Notes under the pieces: generated by a model
The model's input: the letters and a program-made list of their open reading frames with translations, nothing else
The model's database searches: none
What the model was told of the DNA's origin: nothing
Shown here: positions 1-9,765 of the stretch, piece after piece
How the letters are laid out: each line of letters opens with the position of its first letter
Numbering within the stretch: position 1 is the first letter of the stretch
NCBI RefSeq assembly: GCF_002940665.1
Contig: NZ_MIGY01000003.1
Coordinates: forward strand, 372,001 to 436,000
Length of the DNA: 64,000 nt
DNA from: Xanthomonas arboricola
GTDB taxonomy: Bacteria > Pseudomonadota > Gammaproteobacteria > Xanthomonadales > Xanthomonadaceae
Direction of reading: 5' to 3'
Program-made: the position numbers and the translations under genes

Positions 1-191
1 ATCGAGATCACGATCTCGGCGTCGGCCAGGGTGTCGTGCGCGGAGCTGGCGGCATGCGCGCCGGCTGCTGCGGCGGCGTCCAGTGCGGCAGGCACCAGAT
101 CGAAGACGCGCAGCTGGTGCCCGGCCTTGATCAGGTTTGCAGCCATCGGCCCGCCCATATTGCCCAGGCCGATAAAGGCGATCTTGCTCAT
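1..191 (-). CDS. mmsB: 3-hydroxyisobutyrate dehydrogenase, N-terminal part (window edge)
   Basis: NAD-dependent oxidation of 3-hydroxyisobutyrate to methylmalonate semialdehyde in valine degradation. Only the first 63 codons are present; the gene continues beyond base 1. The N-terminus carries the dinucleotide-binding and family signature FIGLGNMGGPMAANL at residues 5-19. ATG lies at 191. It is the last visible gene of the minus-strand operon running from mmsA, and is separated by 171 nt from the preceding hydrolase gene, the only sizeable gap in that operon. Assignment is firm from the signature plus context; the C-terminal catalytic half cannot be seen. Confidence 0.9.
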   Translation of the reverse strand, partial: MSKIAFIGLGNMGGPMAANLIKAGHQLRVFDLVPAALDAAAAAGAHAASSAHDTLADAEIVIS

Positions 192-362
192 GGTGTCGGT
201 TTCCAGGTTAGAACGATCATCAATAGTTAGGACGGCCATGAACGAGCGGCTGGATCGCAACGCAGCCGTCGCAAACTTCAGGCTTGCCGGTGCCAATGCG
301 AACCCTGCAATTCCTCCATCGCGTCCGCGTTGCGCTAGCCATCAACCGCATTTGCCAGCCGC

Positions 363-1550
363 TCAGCGTTCACCGAGTGCACGTACAGCAAGATCGGCGA
401 GCGGATGCTGTGCGGCCGGCCAGGGCGATTGGAAAAATCCAGCAGCCCACTGCGCATCCGCCTCTTCCAGCAAGGCGGGTTGCCACTGCGGCTGGCGGTC
501 CTTGTCGATCAACAGCGCGCGAATGCCTTCGGCAAAGTCGCCATGGGCGGCCGTATGCAGCGCCACCACGTACTCGGTGCGAAAGGTGTCGGCCAGCGTG
601 CCGATGCCCGGGTGACGTTGCAGCTCCCAGGCCAGGCGCGCCGAGCCAGGGGCGCCGGCTGCCAGCGTTGCACGCGCGGCCTGCAGCCAGGCATCTTCGC
701 TTTGCAATGCCAGGATTGCAGCGACCACCTCTGGTAGCGTCTGGCCTGCCACCAATTGCGCGATCAGCGCCGCATGCACCTGCAATGGGCCCGGTTCCAG
801 CGGTTGCGCGATCCCGTGCAGGAACGCGCCGAGCTGGGCGCGATCCTCATCTGCATCGCCAGTCCAGGCATGCGCGCCCAAGGCGTCCAGCACTGCCGCG
901 TATTGCGCATGCTCCAGGCGGACATCCGCAAGCCCGGCATAGATGGCATCGCTGGCGCCCAGCGGCGCGCCGGTCAGTGCCAGAAACAACCCGGCAGCCT
1001 GCGGCACCCGGCGCAACAGCCAGCTGCCGCCGACATCGGGGAACAGGCCCACGCTGATCTCCGGCATCGCCAGGCGCGAGCGCTCGGTGACCACGCGATG
1101 GCTGGCACCGGACATCAAGCCGATACCGCCGCCCATGACGATGCCATGGCCCCAGCACAGCACCGGTTTGGGATAGGTGTGGATGCGATGGTCGAGCCGA
1201 TATTCCTCTTCGAAGAACGCAGCGGCGTGCGCATTGCCCTGCGGTTGCGCGCGACGCTCCTGCGCATCCGGCACCGCCTCGCGATGCGCGCGCATGCTCT
1301 GGTACAGACCATGCAGATCGCCGCCCGCGCAGAACGCCTTCTCGCCTGCGCCGCGCAACACCACGCAGACAATCTGCGCATCGTCGGCCCAGACACGCAG
1401 CTGCGCATCCAGCAAGCGCGTCATCTGCAAGGACAAACCGTTGAGCGTCCCGGGCGCGTTCAAGGTGGCGATGCCGATGCGATGCCCGTCCGCGCAGTCG
1501 CGTTGTTCGAACAGCACCGGCGCTTCTTCGGTTGGGCTCACATCCAGCAT
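363..1550 (-). CDS. 3-hydroxyisobutyryl-CoA hydrolase (crotonase superfamily)
   Basis: Hydrolyses 3-hydroxyisobutyryl-CoA to free 3-hydroxyisobutyrate, the thioester-cleaving step of valine degradation. The 395-residue protein has the long (about 400 aa) hydrolase length rather than the 260 aa of simple hydratases. It shows the oxyanion-hole segment FCAGGDL (about residues 73-79), GHGIVMGGGIGL (134-145) and MPEISVGLFPDVGGS (162-176), whose Glu164 and Asp172 match the catalytic acid pair of this family. The ATG at 1550 overlaps the TGA of the upstream hydratase gene by one base, so translation is probably coupled. Cytosolic. An enoyl-CoA isomerase is less likely given the length and the GLFPDVGG motif. 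Confidence 0.9.
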   Translation of the reverse strand: MLDVSPTEEAPVLFEQRDCADGHRIGIATLNAPGTLNGLSLQMTRLLDAQLRVWADDAQIVCVVLRGAGEKAFCAGGDLHGLYQSMRAHREAVPDAQERRAQPQGNAHAAAFFEEEYRLDHRIHTYPKPVLCWGHGIVMGGGIGLMSGASHRVVTERSRLAMPEISVGLFPDVGGSWLLRRVPQAAGLFLALTGAPLGASDAIYAGLADVRLEHAQYAAVLDALGAHAWTGDADEDRAQLGAFLHGIAQPLEPGPLQVHAALIAQLVAGQTLPEVVAAILALQSEDAWLQAARATLAAGAPGSARLAWELQRHPGIGTLADTFRTEYVVALHTAAHGDFAEGIRALLIDKDRQPQWQPALLEEADAQWAAGFFQSPWPAAQHPLADLAVRALGER

Positions 1551-2347
1551 CAGCCATTGCTCCACTGCGGCGCGCGTTTCTCGAGAAAGGCCGCCACTCC
1601 CTCGGCCTGATCGGCCTGCTCGAACAAGTCGACGAAGGCTTCGCGCTCTGCCACCAGCGCGGCGGCATGCGTACCGTGACGGGTGGACTGCACCAGGCGC
1701 TTGCACGCCGCCACACTGGCTGGACTCTGCTTGCCGGCACGCTGCGCCCAGGCAATGGCCTGCGCGCGCGACTCGCCCTTGCCCACCACCTCTTCCACCA
1801 GGCCGATGCGGTGCGCAGTGGCTGCATCCAGACGCTCGCCCAGCAGGATCATGCGCTTGGCCCAGCCCTCGCCGACCAGGCGCGGCAGGTTCTGGGTGCC
1901 GCCGGCGCATGGCAGCAACCCGACGCTGGCTTCCGGCAAGGCCAGCTGCGCGTGCTGTTCGGCAATGCGCAGGTCGCAGGCCAGCGCGCACTCCAGGCCA
2001 CCGCCCATCGCATAGCCGTTGATGGCGGCGACCGACACGCCGCCAAACGCACTCAAGGCCTCGAACGCCTCGCCGAAGCGACGCGCGGCCTCCCGTGCAG
2101 CAGCCTTGTCGCCATCGGCAAACTGCTTGAGGTCGGCGCCGGCACTGAAGAACTTCTCGCCGTCGCCGGTGATCACCAGCGCATAGATGCTGCGGTCCGC
2201 ATCCAGCGCGCGTACCAGATCGCGCAAGGCTGCAAGGCTGTGCACGGCCCAGGTGTTGGCCGGCGGATTGCGCAAGGTGACGATGGCGACATGGCCATCG
2301 CGTTCGACCTGCAAGCCGGTGTGCGCCTGTGTTGCCCAATCGCTCAT
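1550..2347 (-). CDS. Enoyl-CoA hydratase (methacrylyl-CoA hydration)
   Basis: Crotonase-fold hydratase of 265 residues that, in this operon, would add water to methacrylyl-CoA to give 3-hydroxyisobutyryl-CoA. The oxyanion motif FFSAGADLKQ lies near residues 66-75. The two catalytic glutamates are visible in GGGLECAL (Glu119) and LPEASVGLLP (Glu139). The start ATG at 2347 shares ATGA with the stop of the acyl-CoA dehydrogenase gene upstream, and the stop abuts the hydrolase start, so the three genes form one translationally coupled string. A longer reading frame extends upstream into the dehydrogenase gene but has no family similarity there. Substrate is inferred from the neighbours; the fold is certain. 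Confidence 0.9.
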   Translation of the reverse strand: MSDWATQAHTGLQVERDGHVAIVTLRNPPANTWAVHSLAALRDLVRALDADRSIYALVITGDGEKFFSAGADLKQFADGDKAAAREAARRFGEAFEALSAFGGVSVAAINGYAMGGGLECALACDLRIAEQHAQLALPEASVGLLPCAGGTQNLPRLVGEGWAKRMILLGERLDAATAHRIGLVEEVVGKGESRAQAIAWAQRAGKQSPASVAACKRLVQSTRHGTHAAALVAEREAFVDLFEQADQAEGVAAFLEKRAPQWSNG

Positions 2348-3525
2348 CGCAGTTCCTCCTCGCCGTTGAGCAGGTGGCGCGCAATGATCATGCGCATCAC
2401 CTCGTTGGTACCTTCCAGGATGCGGTGCACGCGGCTGTCGCGCAGCAGGCGCTCGATCGGGTATTCGCGGATATAGCCGTAGCCGCCGTGGATCTGCAAG
2501 GCCTCGTCGCAGATCGCAAAGCCGGCGTCGGTGGCGAAGCGTTTGGCCATCGCGCACCACACGGTGGCATCGTGACTGCCGGCATCGAGCTTGCGCGCAG
2601 CGGTGTGCACCATCTGCCGCGCGGCCACCAGTTGCGTGGCCATATCGGCCAGTTTGAACTGCAGGGCCTGGAAATCGGCCAGCTTCTTGCCGAACTGACG
2701 GCGCTCGCCCATGTAGCGGCGGGCGGCATCCAGGGCGCCTTGCGCCGCTCCCAACGAACAGGCGGCGATATTGATGCGGCCGCCGTCCAGCGCCTTCATC
2801 GCCATCTTGAAACCCTCGCCCTCCTTGCCCAGCAGATTGCCGGCCGGAATGCGCACGTTCTCGAAATTCACCCCGCGCGTGGGCTGGCTGTTCCAGCCCA
2901 TCTTCTCTTCCTTGCGGCCGTAGCTGATGCCGGGCGCATTGGCAGGCACCACGAAGGCGCTGATGCCGCGGGCGCCGTCATCGCCGGTGCGGGCCATCAC
3001 CACCAGCACATCGGTGGCGCCCGCGCCGGAAATGAAGGCCTTGCTGCCGTTGAGCACGTAGCCGTCGCCGTCGCGCTGTGCGCGCGTCTTGAGCGAGGCC
3101 GCGTCCGAGCCGGCACCCGGTTCGGTCAGGCAGTACGAACCCAGCTTGGCGCCGCTGGTCATCGCCTCGCCCCACTGCGCGCGCACCGCATCGTTGCCGT
3201 AACTGGCGATCAACCAGGTGGCCATGTTGTGGATGCTGATGAACGCCGAGGTGGATGGATCGACCGTGGCCAGTTCCTCGAACACCACCGCGGCATCGAG
3301 CCGGCGCATGCCCAGGCCGCCCACGCCCTCATCGGTGTACAGCCCGCAGAACCCCAGCTCGGCCGCCTTGGCGATGGCCTCGCGCGGGAAGTGGCTTTGC
3401 GCATCCCAGTGCGCGGCGTGCGGTGCGAGTTCCTTGTCGGCAAAGTCGCGCGCGGCAGCGCGGAAGGCTTCCTGCTCGTCATTCAAATCGGCCGTATTGG
3501 CGTGTAGCTGGATGGCTGCATTCAT
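2344..3525 (-). CDS. Acyl-CoA dehydrogenase, probable isobutyryl-CoA dehydrogenase
   Basis: FAD-dependent dehydrogenase of 393 residues, expected to oxidise isobutyryl-CoA to methacrylyl-CoA in valine catabolism. It has the family signature YCLTEPGAGSD (about 133-143), the central beta-domain segment KAFISGAGATDVLVVMART, the GERRQFGK helix motif and the C-terminal IHGGYGYIREYPIERLLRD. The catalytic base is Glu371 in ILEGTNEV, the position typical of short-chain and ACAD8-type enzymes. It follows mmsA by 10 nt and overlaps the hydratase by 4 nt. Electrons would pass to ETF, which is not encoded here. Isovaleryl- or 2-methylbutyryl-CoA activity cannot be excluded from sequence. Confidence 0.9.
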   Translation of the reverse strand: MNAAIQLHANTADLNDEQEAFRAAARDFADKELAPHAAHWDAQSHFPREAIAKAAELGFCGLYTDEGVGGLGMRRLDAAVVFEELATVDPSTSAFISIHNMATWLIASYGNDAVRAQWGEAMTSGAKLGSYCLTEPGAGSDAASLKTRAQRDGDGYVLNGSKAFISGAGATDVLVVMARTGDDGARGISAFVVPANAPGISYGRKEEKMGWNSQPTRGVNFENVRIPAGNLLGKEGEGFKMAMKALDGGRINIAACSLGAAQGALDAARRYMGERRQFGKKLADFQALQFKLADMATQLVAARQMVHTAARKLDAGSHDATVWCAMAKRFATDAGFAICDEALQIHGGYGYIREYPIERLLRDSRVHRILEGTNEVMRMIIARHLLNGEEELR

Positions 3526-3535
3526 GGCGATCAGG

Positions 3536-5041
3536 TCACTTGAGGGAGATGGTGGTGTTGACGCCGTGGCCCAGCGTTTCGTCGTCGAACCAGCGCGCGG
3601 TCACGGTCTTGGTCTGGGTGTAGAACATCACCACCTGTTTGCCGTACGGGCCCAGGTCGCCGAGCTTGGAGGCGCGCGATCCGGTGAACGAGAACAGCGG
3701 TACCGGCACCGGAATCGGCACGTTGATGCCGACCTGGCCCACGTCGATGTCTTCCTGAAAACGCCGCGCCGCCGCACCCGACTGGGTGAACAACGCAGTG
3801 CCGTTGCCGTTGGGATTGGCATTGACCAGGGCAATGGCCTCATCCAGCGTGGCCGCCTCCAGGATCACCAGCACCGGGCCGAAGATTTCCTCGTCGTAGA
3901 TGCGCATGCCCGGCCTCACGCCGGAGAAGATGGTCGGGCCGACGAAGTTGCCCTGCTCGAAGCCAGGCACGCTGGGCGCGCGCCCATCCAGTTCCAGTCT
4001 GGCGCCCTGCTCGACGCCGGAGGCGATCAAGCCTTCCACGCGCGCGCGCGCCGCGCAGGAAATCAGCGGCCCAACCTCGGTGCCCGGCGCATTGCCCGCG
4101 CCCAGCGTCAGGCCCTTGGCCTTGGCCACCAGCGCCGGAATCCACTCCCGCGCCTCGCCCACCAGCACCAGCGTGGACGCGGCCATGCAGCGCTGGCCGG
4201 CCGCACCGAAGGCGGCGCCGACCATCGCGTTGAGCGTCTGTTCCTGATTGGCGTCCGGCAGCACCACGGCATGGTTCTTCGCGCCCATCATGCATTGCAC
4301 GCGCTTGCCTGCCAGCGAGGCGCGCCGATAGACGTGCGTGCCAACCCTGGTCGACCCGACGAACGACAGCGCCTTGATGTCCGGGTGGTCGCACAACGCG
4401 TTGACCACGTCTTCGCCGCCGTGCACGACATTGAGCACGCCCTTGGGAATGCCCGCCTCCAGCGCAAGTTCCACCAGCCGCATGGTGACCATCGGGTCCT
4501 GCTCGGATGGCTTGAGCACGAAGGTGTTGCCGGTGGCAATGGCCATCGGAAACATCCACAACGGAATCATCGCCGGGAAGTTGAACGGGGTGATGCCCGC
4601 GCACACACCCAGCGGCTGCAGCAGGCTATAGGTATCCACGCCGTTGGCGACGTTGTTGGCCAGCTCGCCCAACTGCAGGTTGCCGATCGCCGCGGCGTGT
4701 TCCACCACTTCCAGCCCGCGGAACACATCGCCTTCGGCATCGGCCAGGGTCTTGCCCTGCTCGGCGCTGAGCAGCGCGGCCAGCTCGGGCATGTGCTCGC
4801 GGATCAGCTGCTGGTATTTGAGGAAGACGCGCGCACGTGTGCCGATCGGCGTCTTGCGCCAACTCACGAAGGCCCGGCTGGCCGCAGCCACCGCCGCATC
4901 CACTTCGCCGGTGGTGGCGAACGGCACCTGGGCCAGCACGGATTGATCGGCCGGATTGACCACGTCCTGCCAATGGGGACTGGCGGAGGTGACGAACTGG
5001 CCGTCGATCAACAGGGAGACGCGCGGGACGGAATCACTCAT
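3536..5041 (-). CDS. mmsA: CoA-acylating methylmalonate-semialdehyde dehydrogenase
   Basis: Converts methylmalonate (and malonate) semialdehyde to propionyl-CoA (acetyl-CoA) with NAD and CoA, the last step of valine degradation. The 501-residue protein spans the complete aldehyde dehydrogenase fold: Rossmann segment [15 protein letters not shown], the loop FVGSTRVG, and the catalytic cysteine in [10 protein letters not shown] (near residue 284). The MmsA-type NPFN-like region and lack of the usual general-base glutamate motif fit the CoA-acylating subfamily. It is first in the minus-strand operon. The 123-nt gap to the divergent regulator at 5165 contains paired TTCGCA/TTGCGAA boxes that are likely operators. 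Start ATG at 5041. Confidence 0.95.
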   Translation of the reverse strand: MSDSVPRVSLLIDGQFVTSASPHWQDVVNPADQSVLAQVPFATTGEVDAAVAAASRAFVSWRKTPIGTRARVFLKYQQLIREHMPELAALLSAEQGKTLADAEGDVFRGLEVVEHAAAIGNLQLGELANNVANGVDTYSLLQPLGVCAGITPFNFPAMIPLWMFPMAIATGNTFVLKPSEQDPMVTMRLVELALEAGIPKGVLNVVHGGEDVVNALCDHPDIKALSFVGSTRVGTHVYRRASLAGKRVQCMMGAKNHAVVLPDANQEQTLNAMVGAAFGAAGQRCMAASTLVLVGEAREWIPALVAKAKGLTLGAGNAPGTEVGPLISCAARARVEGLIASGVEQGARLELDGRAPSVPGFEQGNFVGPTIFSGVRPGMRIYDEEIFGPVLVILEAATLDEAIALVNANPNGNGTALFTQSGAAARRFQEDIDVGQVGINVPIPVPVPLFSFTGSRASKLGDLGPYGKQVVMFYTQTKTVTARWFDDETLGHGVNTTISLK

Positions 5042-5075
5042 TGCGGGTTCGCTCGCAGAAGGTCGCTACGGATGC

Positions 5076-5165
5076 TTCGCATTGTTCGCACCATGACCAA
5101 GCATTCCCAGCCCGGGACTGCTTAATCGCGCTAAGCTGCCGTCACTCTTTTGCGAATCTTGCGAA
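5076..5165. promoter_or_regulatory. Candidate operator pair in the mmsA/regulator divergent promoter region
   Basis: Two TTCGCA boxes 9 bp apart (5076-5081 and 5085-5090) lie 35-49 bp upstream of mmsA. Two TTGCGAA boxes, also 9 bp apart (5150-5156 and 5159-5165), lie at the start of the regulator gene, the last base being the A of its ATG. The two pairs are in opposite orientation. The half-sites resemble the TTTGC/GCAAA elements known for RamB/ScfR-type regulators. That the product of the adjacent gene binds them is an inference. Confidence 0.5.
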
Positions 5166-6550
5166 TGCCCCAGTCGCAGCTCCCGCTCCGCCACCAGCTC
5201 GGCCTGCGCCTGCAGCGGCTGCGCCAGCGCCACGGCCTGACCCAGGCGGAGCTGGCGCGCCGGCTCGGGCTGTCGCCAAGCTACCTCAACCAGATCGAGC
5301 GCAACCAGCGCCCCCTGACCCTGGCAATCCAGCAGCGGCTCAAGGCCACCCTGGGCGATCTCGACGGCCTGCTCGACCTGGACGACCCGGCCGCGCTGGT
5401 CGAGCCGCTGGACGACTCGCTGCGCAGCCTGGGCCATAGCCTGTCGGCTGCCGAGCTGCGCGTGCTCACCGGCAACCTGCCGCAGGTGGCCCAGGCCCTG
5501 CTGGACCTGCACCGCGCGCACCGGCATCTGCTCGAGCGTACCGCCGCACTGGAAATACAGATCGGCGCCGACCATGCCGCATTGCCCTCGCTGTCGCCGG
5601 GCGAGCAGGTGCGCGATTACTTCAATCGCGCGCACAACTATCTGCCGGAACTGGATGAGCGCGCCGAGGCGCTGTATGCCGAACTCGGCCTGACCTCGGA
5701 CAACTTGCCGCTGCGGCTGCGCCAACGCCTGGCCGATCGCCACGGCCTGCTGGTGCAGGACGCGCCCGAGCTGTACAGCGACAAACGCAGCGTGGATACG
5801 CAGGCCCGCGTGCTGTGGCTGCCCGCGCACCTGCGCCCCGGCCAGCAGGCCTTCCAGATGGCCGCACAACTGGCGTTGCTGGAATGCGCGCCGTTGCTCG
5901 ACGCACGCATCGCCGATGCCGGCTTCGAAGATGCCGAACGTGTCGCGCTGTCGCGGATCGGGTTGTCGAACTATTTCGCCGGTGCCCTGGTGATGCCGTA
6001 TGGCCAATTCCTGCACAGTGCCCAGCGCTCCCGCTACGACATCGAATGGCTGGCCGATCGCTTCGGCGTCGGCTTCGAGGCGGTCTGCCACCGGCTCAGC
6101 ACCTTGCAGCGGCGCGGCGCGGCGGGGCTGCCGATCTTCTTCATGCGGGTGGATCGTGCCGGCAACGTATCCAAGCGCCACTCGGCCACCGACTTCCATT
6201 TCTCGCATGTCGGCGGCGCCTGTCCGCTGTGGATCGTCTACGAGGCCTTCAACCAGCCCGACCGCATCCTGACCCAGATCGCGCGCATGCCTGATGGCCG
6301 GCGCTACTTCTGGCTGGCGCGCCAGGTCAGCAGCGGCGCGCCGGGCTACGGCCGCCCGCGCAAGACCTTCGCGTTGGCGATGGGCTGCGATCTGCGTCAT
6401 GCCGATCAACTGGTGTATGCGCGCGGCTGGGACCTGGATGCGGTGGACGATGCGGTGCCGATCGGCCCCGGCTGCCTGACCTGCGAACGCAACGACTGCA
6501 TGCAGCGCGCCTTTCCCGCACTGCCCAGGTTATCTGCCAACGCGCGTTAG
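5165..6550 (+). CDS. ScfR/RamB-type transcriptional regulator (XRE HTH + IrrE-like + DUF2083)
   Basis: Predicted DNA-binding regulator of 461 residues. Residues about 10-65 form an XRE helix-turn-helix (LRQRHGLTQAELARRLGLS, then SYLNQIERNQRPL). The middle resembles the IrrE/ImmA metallopeptidase fold without a clear HExxH: the corresponding helix reads FQMAAQLALLE. The C-terminus has the DUF2083 signature with paired cysteines in GPGCLTCERNDC. This layout is that of RamB, ScfR and MccR, which sense short-chain acyl-CoA metabolism. It is divergent from mmsA, so control of the valine/propionyl-CoA operon is the natural inference. ATG 5165 is chosen; no good ribosome site precedes it, and a TTG at 5150 is in the same frame. 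Confidence 0.85.
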   Translation: MPQSQLPLRHQLGLRLQRLRQRHGLTQAELARRLGLSPSYLNQIERNQRPLTLAIQQRLKATLGDLDGLLDLDDPAALVEPLDDSLRSLGHSLSAAELRVLTGNLPQVAQALLDLHRAHRHLLERTAALEIQIGADHAALPSLSPGEQVRDYFNRAHNYLPELDERAEALYAELGLTSDNLPLRLRQRLADRHGLLVQDAPELYSDKRSVDTQARVLWLPAHLRPGQQAFQMAAQLALLECAPLLDARIADAGFEDAERVALSRIGLSNYFAGALVMPYGQFLHSAQRSRYDIEWLADRFGVGFEAVCHRLSTLQRRGAAGLPIFFMRVDRAGNVSKRHSATDFHFSHVGGACPLWIVYEAFNQPDRILTQIARMPDGRRYFWLARQVSSGAPGYGRPRKTFALAMGCDLRHADQLVYARGWDLDAVDDAVPIGPGCLTCERNDCMQRAFPALPRLSANAR

Positions 6551-6919
6551 CCCCGAACCCGGGTCTGCAGCGTTCTGTCAGGCGGTCTTGTTTCTCCACA
6601 GGCATCTTGCGCGTCGGCGGCGATCAGGCAGACGCTACCGCTGCACTGCAGCATTCCAACGCGAGATAGCTCACGCAAAATGCTTCATTGGAATGGAATG
6701 ACTTGCGCTTCTACCCTGAAGCAGACACATGCAGGACAGGGGGACGCCAAGGCGATCGACGATCGTCGCCGCGTCACGTACACGACCAATCAGCTCCACA
6801 CCGCACTACTGCAGCAACCGCCATGCCCGCGTCGGACGCGCCAGCGCGCAGCTGCGCCAGCGCGCCGCACCAGCGGCCATTAGTCCATTCGGTAACTTTG
6901 TCCTGGGAGGGATCAAACG
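6551..6919. other. Intergenic region upstream of the galactan receptor gene
   Basis: 369 nt without a supportable gene. Near 6678-6706 there is a cluster of short mirrored AATG/CATT elements, including CATTGGAATG, that could be a regulator site, but the arms are only 4 bp. A good ribosome-binding site (GGGAGGG, about 6905-6911) precedes the receptor ATG at 6920. No regulator gene lies next to the locus. Confidence 0.4.
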
Positions 6920-9604
6920 ATGCCCGTTCACCACACCGGCCACCCGGCCAGCCGGCGCCTGCGCCGCACGCCCGTGCGCGACGTCCTCACCACTACCATC
7001 GCCTGCGTGCTGGCCACCGCATTCAGTGCGCACGCACAGGACAGCGCGCCTGCCGCAACGCCGGCCACTGACGCCACCACCGCGGCGGCGCCGCCGGTCA
7101 CGCTCGACAACATCACCGTGATCGGCCAGCGCGCCAGCCTGAACCAGGCGGTGCAGGCCAAGCAGATGTCCGATCACGTCATGGAAGTGATCTCCGCAGA
7201 CAACATGGGCCAGATGCCCAACGTCACCGTCGCCGAAGCACTGGTGCGCCTGCCCGGCGTCAACGGCACCCGCGACCGTGGCAACGAGAGCCTGGCCACC
7301 GTGCGCGGTCTGGGCCCGCGCATGACCATGGGCACCGTCAACGGGCGCGAAATCGCCTCCTCCGAGCCCAATCGTGCGGTGCGCTGGGAAGTGTTCCCCA
7401 CCGAGATCGTCTCCACCGTCAAGGTCTACAAGACCCAGTCGGCGGACCTGGTCGCCGGCGGACTTGCCGCAACGGTGGACATCTCCACCATCAGCCCGCT
7501 GGACTACACCGGCCCGGGCTTTGTCGGCACCGCCGGCCCGGTGTTCTACGACCATGCCAAGGACGTGGACGGCTACTCGCCGTGGGGCAACCGCTTCGGC
7601 GCCAGCTGGGTGCACCAGATCAACGACAACCTGGCGGTTGCGCTGGGCGCCACCTACCAGAAGCAGAAGAACTCCAACTCCTCGATCGGCAGCTGGGGCT
7701 ATACCGATGCCACCACCTCGCGCGATGTGGATGGCGACGGCACTGTGGACCCCACGCCATGGGGCGCAGCCGACCAGCTCAAGCTGACCGAGCAGACCCG
7801 CACCGGTGCGATGGGCACCGTGCAATGGCGCTCGGGCAACGTCGAGTTGAAGTTCGACGGCCTGTATTCGCGTATCGAAATCGACGAAGACCAGTTGCAG
7901 AACTGGTTCAATGGCCTGGCCTACAGCACCTTCTCGACCGGCGCCAATCCCTACACCACGCCGGGCTCGTCCTACACCATCGTCGATGGCGATGTGGTGG
8001 CCGGCACGCTGGCCAACTCGAACCTGCAGGTCGACCATGTGGTCAGCCACTACAACGAGGTCAAGACGCTCACCGCCGGCGGCCTGAACGCCAAGTGGAG
8101 CGGCGATGTGTGGACGCTGGGCAGCGACCTGTCGTTCTCGCAGGCCAAGCGTGACAACACCTGGCAGGCGGTGCGCTTCGGCAGCAACCCGGACACCGTC
8201 TCGTTCGATTTCCGCCGCAGCGTCACCCCCACCATCAGCACCAGCTCGGACACGCCCGAGTGGGGCATTGCCGGCCAGACCGAGCCGCAGGGGCTGCGCG
8301 ACAGGATCGCCGCGCTGGCGCTCAACGCCAGCCGCCCGGTCGATGCTGCGGCGTTCACCTCGCTGGAATTCGGCGCACGCGCCGCGCGCCGCGAGAAGCA
8401 GAACCGCCGCTTCATCAGCAACCAGTCCGGTTACGACCAGCCGATCTCGGCGTACCAGGGCCTGATCTATCCGGTCACCATGCCGGACTTGAACGTGCCC
8501 ACCCTGACCGGCGGCAACATGGATGCGATCGCCCAGATCGGCTTCGGCGGTTTCGACCCGGCCACGCTCGACGAACAGTTGCTCGACCACTGGAACGTCA
8601 AGGAAGACGTGCGCGAAGCCTTCGCCAAAGCGGTGTTCAGCTCGCAGCTGTTCGGCACCGATGTCACCGGCAATATCGGCGTGCGCCTGGTCAACACCAA
8701 GACCACCAGCGACGGCTTCGATTCGGTCGGCACCACCGTGCAGGCGAGCAGCGACAGCAAGGAATACACCGACGTGTTGCCCAGCGCCACCGTCAACTTC
8801 CTGATCGACGATCAACGCATCCTGCGCTTTGCGGTGGCCAAGGTCATCGCGCGTCCGCCGCTGGACGAGTTGCGCACCGGCCGGCGCCTGGACGACCCCA
8901 ACGTCACCGTCGGCCAGCTCACCGGCAGCGGCGGCAACCCGCAGCTGGATCCGTTCAAGGCCACCCAGGTCGACCTGTCCTACGAGTGGTACTTCCACAA
9001 GGAAGCGCTGGCGGCGATTGCGGTGTATCGCAAGGAAGTGGATTCCAGCATCGGCTACCGCACCGACCGCGAAGTGATCAACGGCCTGGATTACCTGGTC
9101 AGCGCGCCGTTCAATGGCGGCGGCGGGCACATCAACGGTGTGGAACTCACCTTCCAGACACCGTTCTACTTCATCCCGCACATGGAAAACTTCGGCGTCT
9201 ATTCCAACTTCTCGCTGGTCGATTCCAACCTCAAGGAATTCTCGCCGGAAGACAACCCGCTGCCGCTGAGCGGCCTGGCACGCAAAACCGGCACCTTCGA
9301 CCTGTGGTACAGCAACGGCAGCTTCGAAGCGCGCGTGGGTTACAAGTACCACAGCCCCTACACCGTGGTGTACGGCTGGAATGCGGCGCGTCTGGCACGG
9401 CTGCAGAGCGAAGGCACGGTGGATCTGAGCCTGAACTGGCAGTACAGCAAGCAGCTCGGTTTCCGCTTCCAGGCCGGCAACCTCACCAACGAACCGCTGC
9501 GCGCCTACACCGACAACAAGCCCAACCGTCTGGCCAACCAGGACGACGGCGGCTACCAGGTGTTTGGCCGCCGCTACTCGCTGGAAGCGACCTACAAGTT
9601 CTAG
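6920..9604 (+). CDS. TonB-dependent outer-membrane receptor of the galactan locus
   Basis: An 894-residue outer-membrane receptor, expected to import galacto-oligosaccharides into the periplasm using TonB energy. A signal peptide ends near AFSAHAQD (residues 33-40). A TonB-box-like ITVIGQ segment precedes the plug domain, which contains the typical ADNMGQMPNVTVAEALVRLPG and RGLGPRMTM. The rest is beta-barrel ending in an aromatic C-terminus, YSLEATYKF, as usual for barrel proteins. The gene is followed by GH53 and GH2 enzymes in the same direction, matching the carbohydrate-utilisation loci described in Xanthomonas. Substrate is inferred from those enzymes; the receptor family is certain. Confidence 0.9.
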   Translation: MPVHHTGHPASRRLRRTPVRDVLTTTIACVLATAFSAHAQDSAPAATPATDATTAAAPPVTLDNITVIGQRASLNQAVQAKQMSDHVMEVISADNMGQMPNVTVAEALVRLPGVNGTRDRGNESLATVRGLGPRMTMGTVNGREIASSEPNRAVRWEVFPTEIVSTVKVYKTQSADLVAGGLAATVDISTISPLDYTGPGFVGTAGPVFYDHAKDVDGYSPWGNRFGASWVHQINDNLAVALGATYQKQKNSNSSIGSWGYTDATTSRDVDGDGTVDPTPWGAADQLKLTEQTRTGAMGTVQWRSGNVELKFDGLYSRIEIDEDQLQNWFNGLAYSTFSTGANPYTTPGSSYTIVDGDVVAGTLANSNLQVDHVVSHYNEVKTLTAGGLNAKWSGDVWTLGSDLSFSQAKRDNTWQAVRFGSNPDTVSFDFRRSVTPTISTSSDTPEWGIAGQTEPQGLRDRIAALALNASRPVDAAAFTSLEFGARAARREKQNRRFISNQSGYDQPISAYQGLIYPVTMPDLNVPTLTGGNMDAIAQIGFGGFDPATLDEQLLDHWNVKEDVREAFAKAVFSSQLFGTDVTGNIGVRLVNTKTTSDGFDSVGTTVQASSDSKEYTDVLPSATVNFLIDDQRILRFAVAKVIARPPLDELRTGRRLDDPNVTVGQLTGSGGNPQLDPFKATQVDLSYEWYFHKEALAAIAVYRKEVDSSIGYRTDREVINGLDYLVSAPFNGGGGHINGVELTFQTPFYFIPHMENFGVYSNFSLVDSNLKEFSPEDNPLPLSGLARKTGTFDLWYSNGSFEARVGYKYHSPYTVVYGWNAARLARLQSEGTVDLSLNWQYSKQLGFRFQAGNLTNEPLRAYTDNKPNRLANQDDGGYQVFGRRYSLEATYKF

Positions 9605-9765
9605 GTGCCGCTGACACCGCTGCTGCACGCCTGCTCCACAGCTGCGCGCGGTGTGCGCGATCGCCTGCGTCACTGACGTGGTGATTGCGCACACCTTCCG
9701 CACGACGGCACCGCCGCATGCGGCAGGCCGTCACCCGCTCCGCGTTTCATCTGTCGAGGAATTGC

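Noticed and set aside
5066..6409. 447-codon minus-strand frame opposite the ScfR-type regulator
   Set aside because: Shadow frame; the plus strand has the XRE helix-turn-helix and DUF2083 motifs.
6806..9703. Very long minus-strand open frame (965 codons) opposite the receptor gene
   Set aside because: It is an antisense shadow of high-GC codon use; the plus-strand frame has a signal peptide, plug and barrel motifs.
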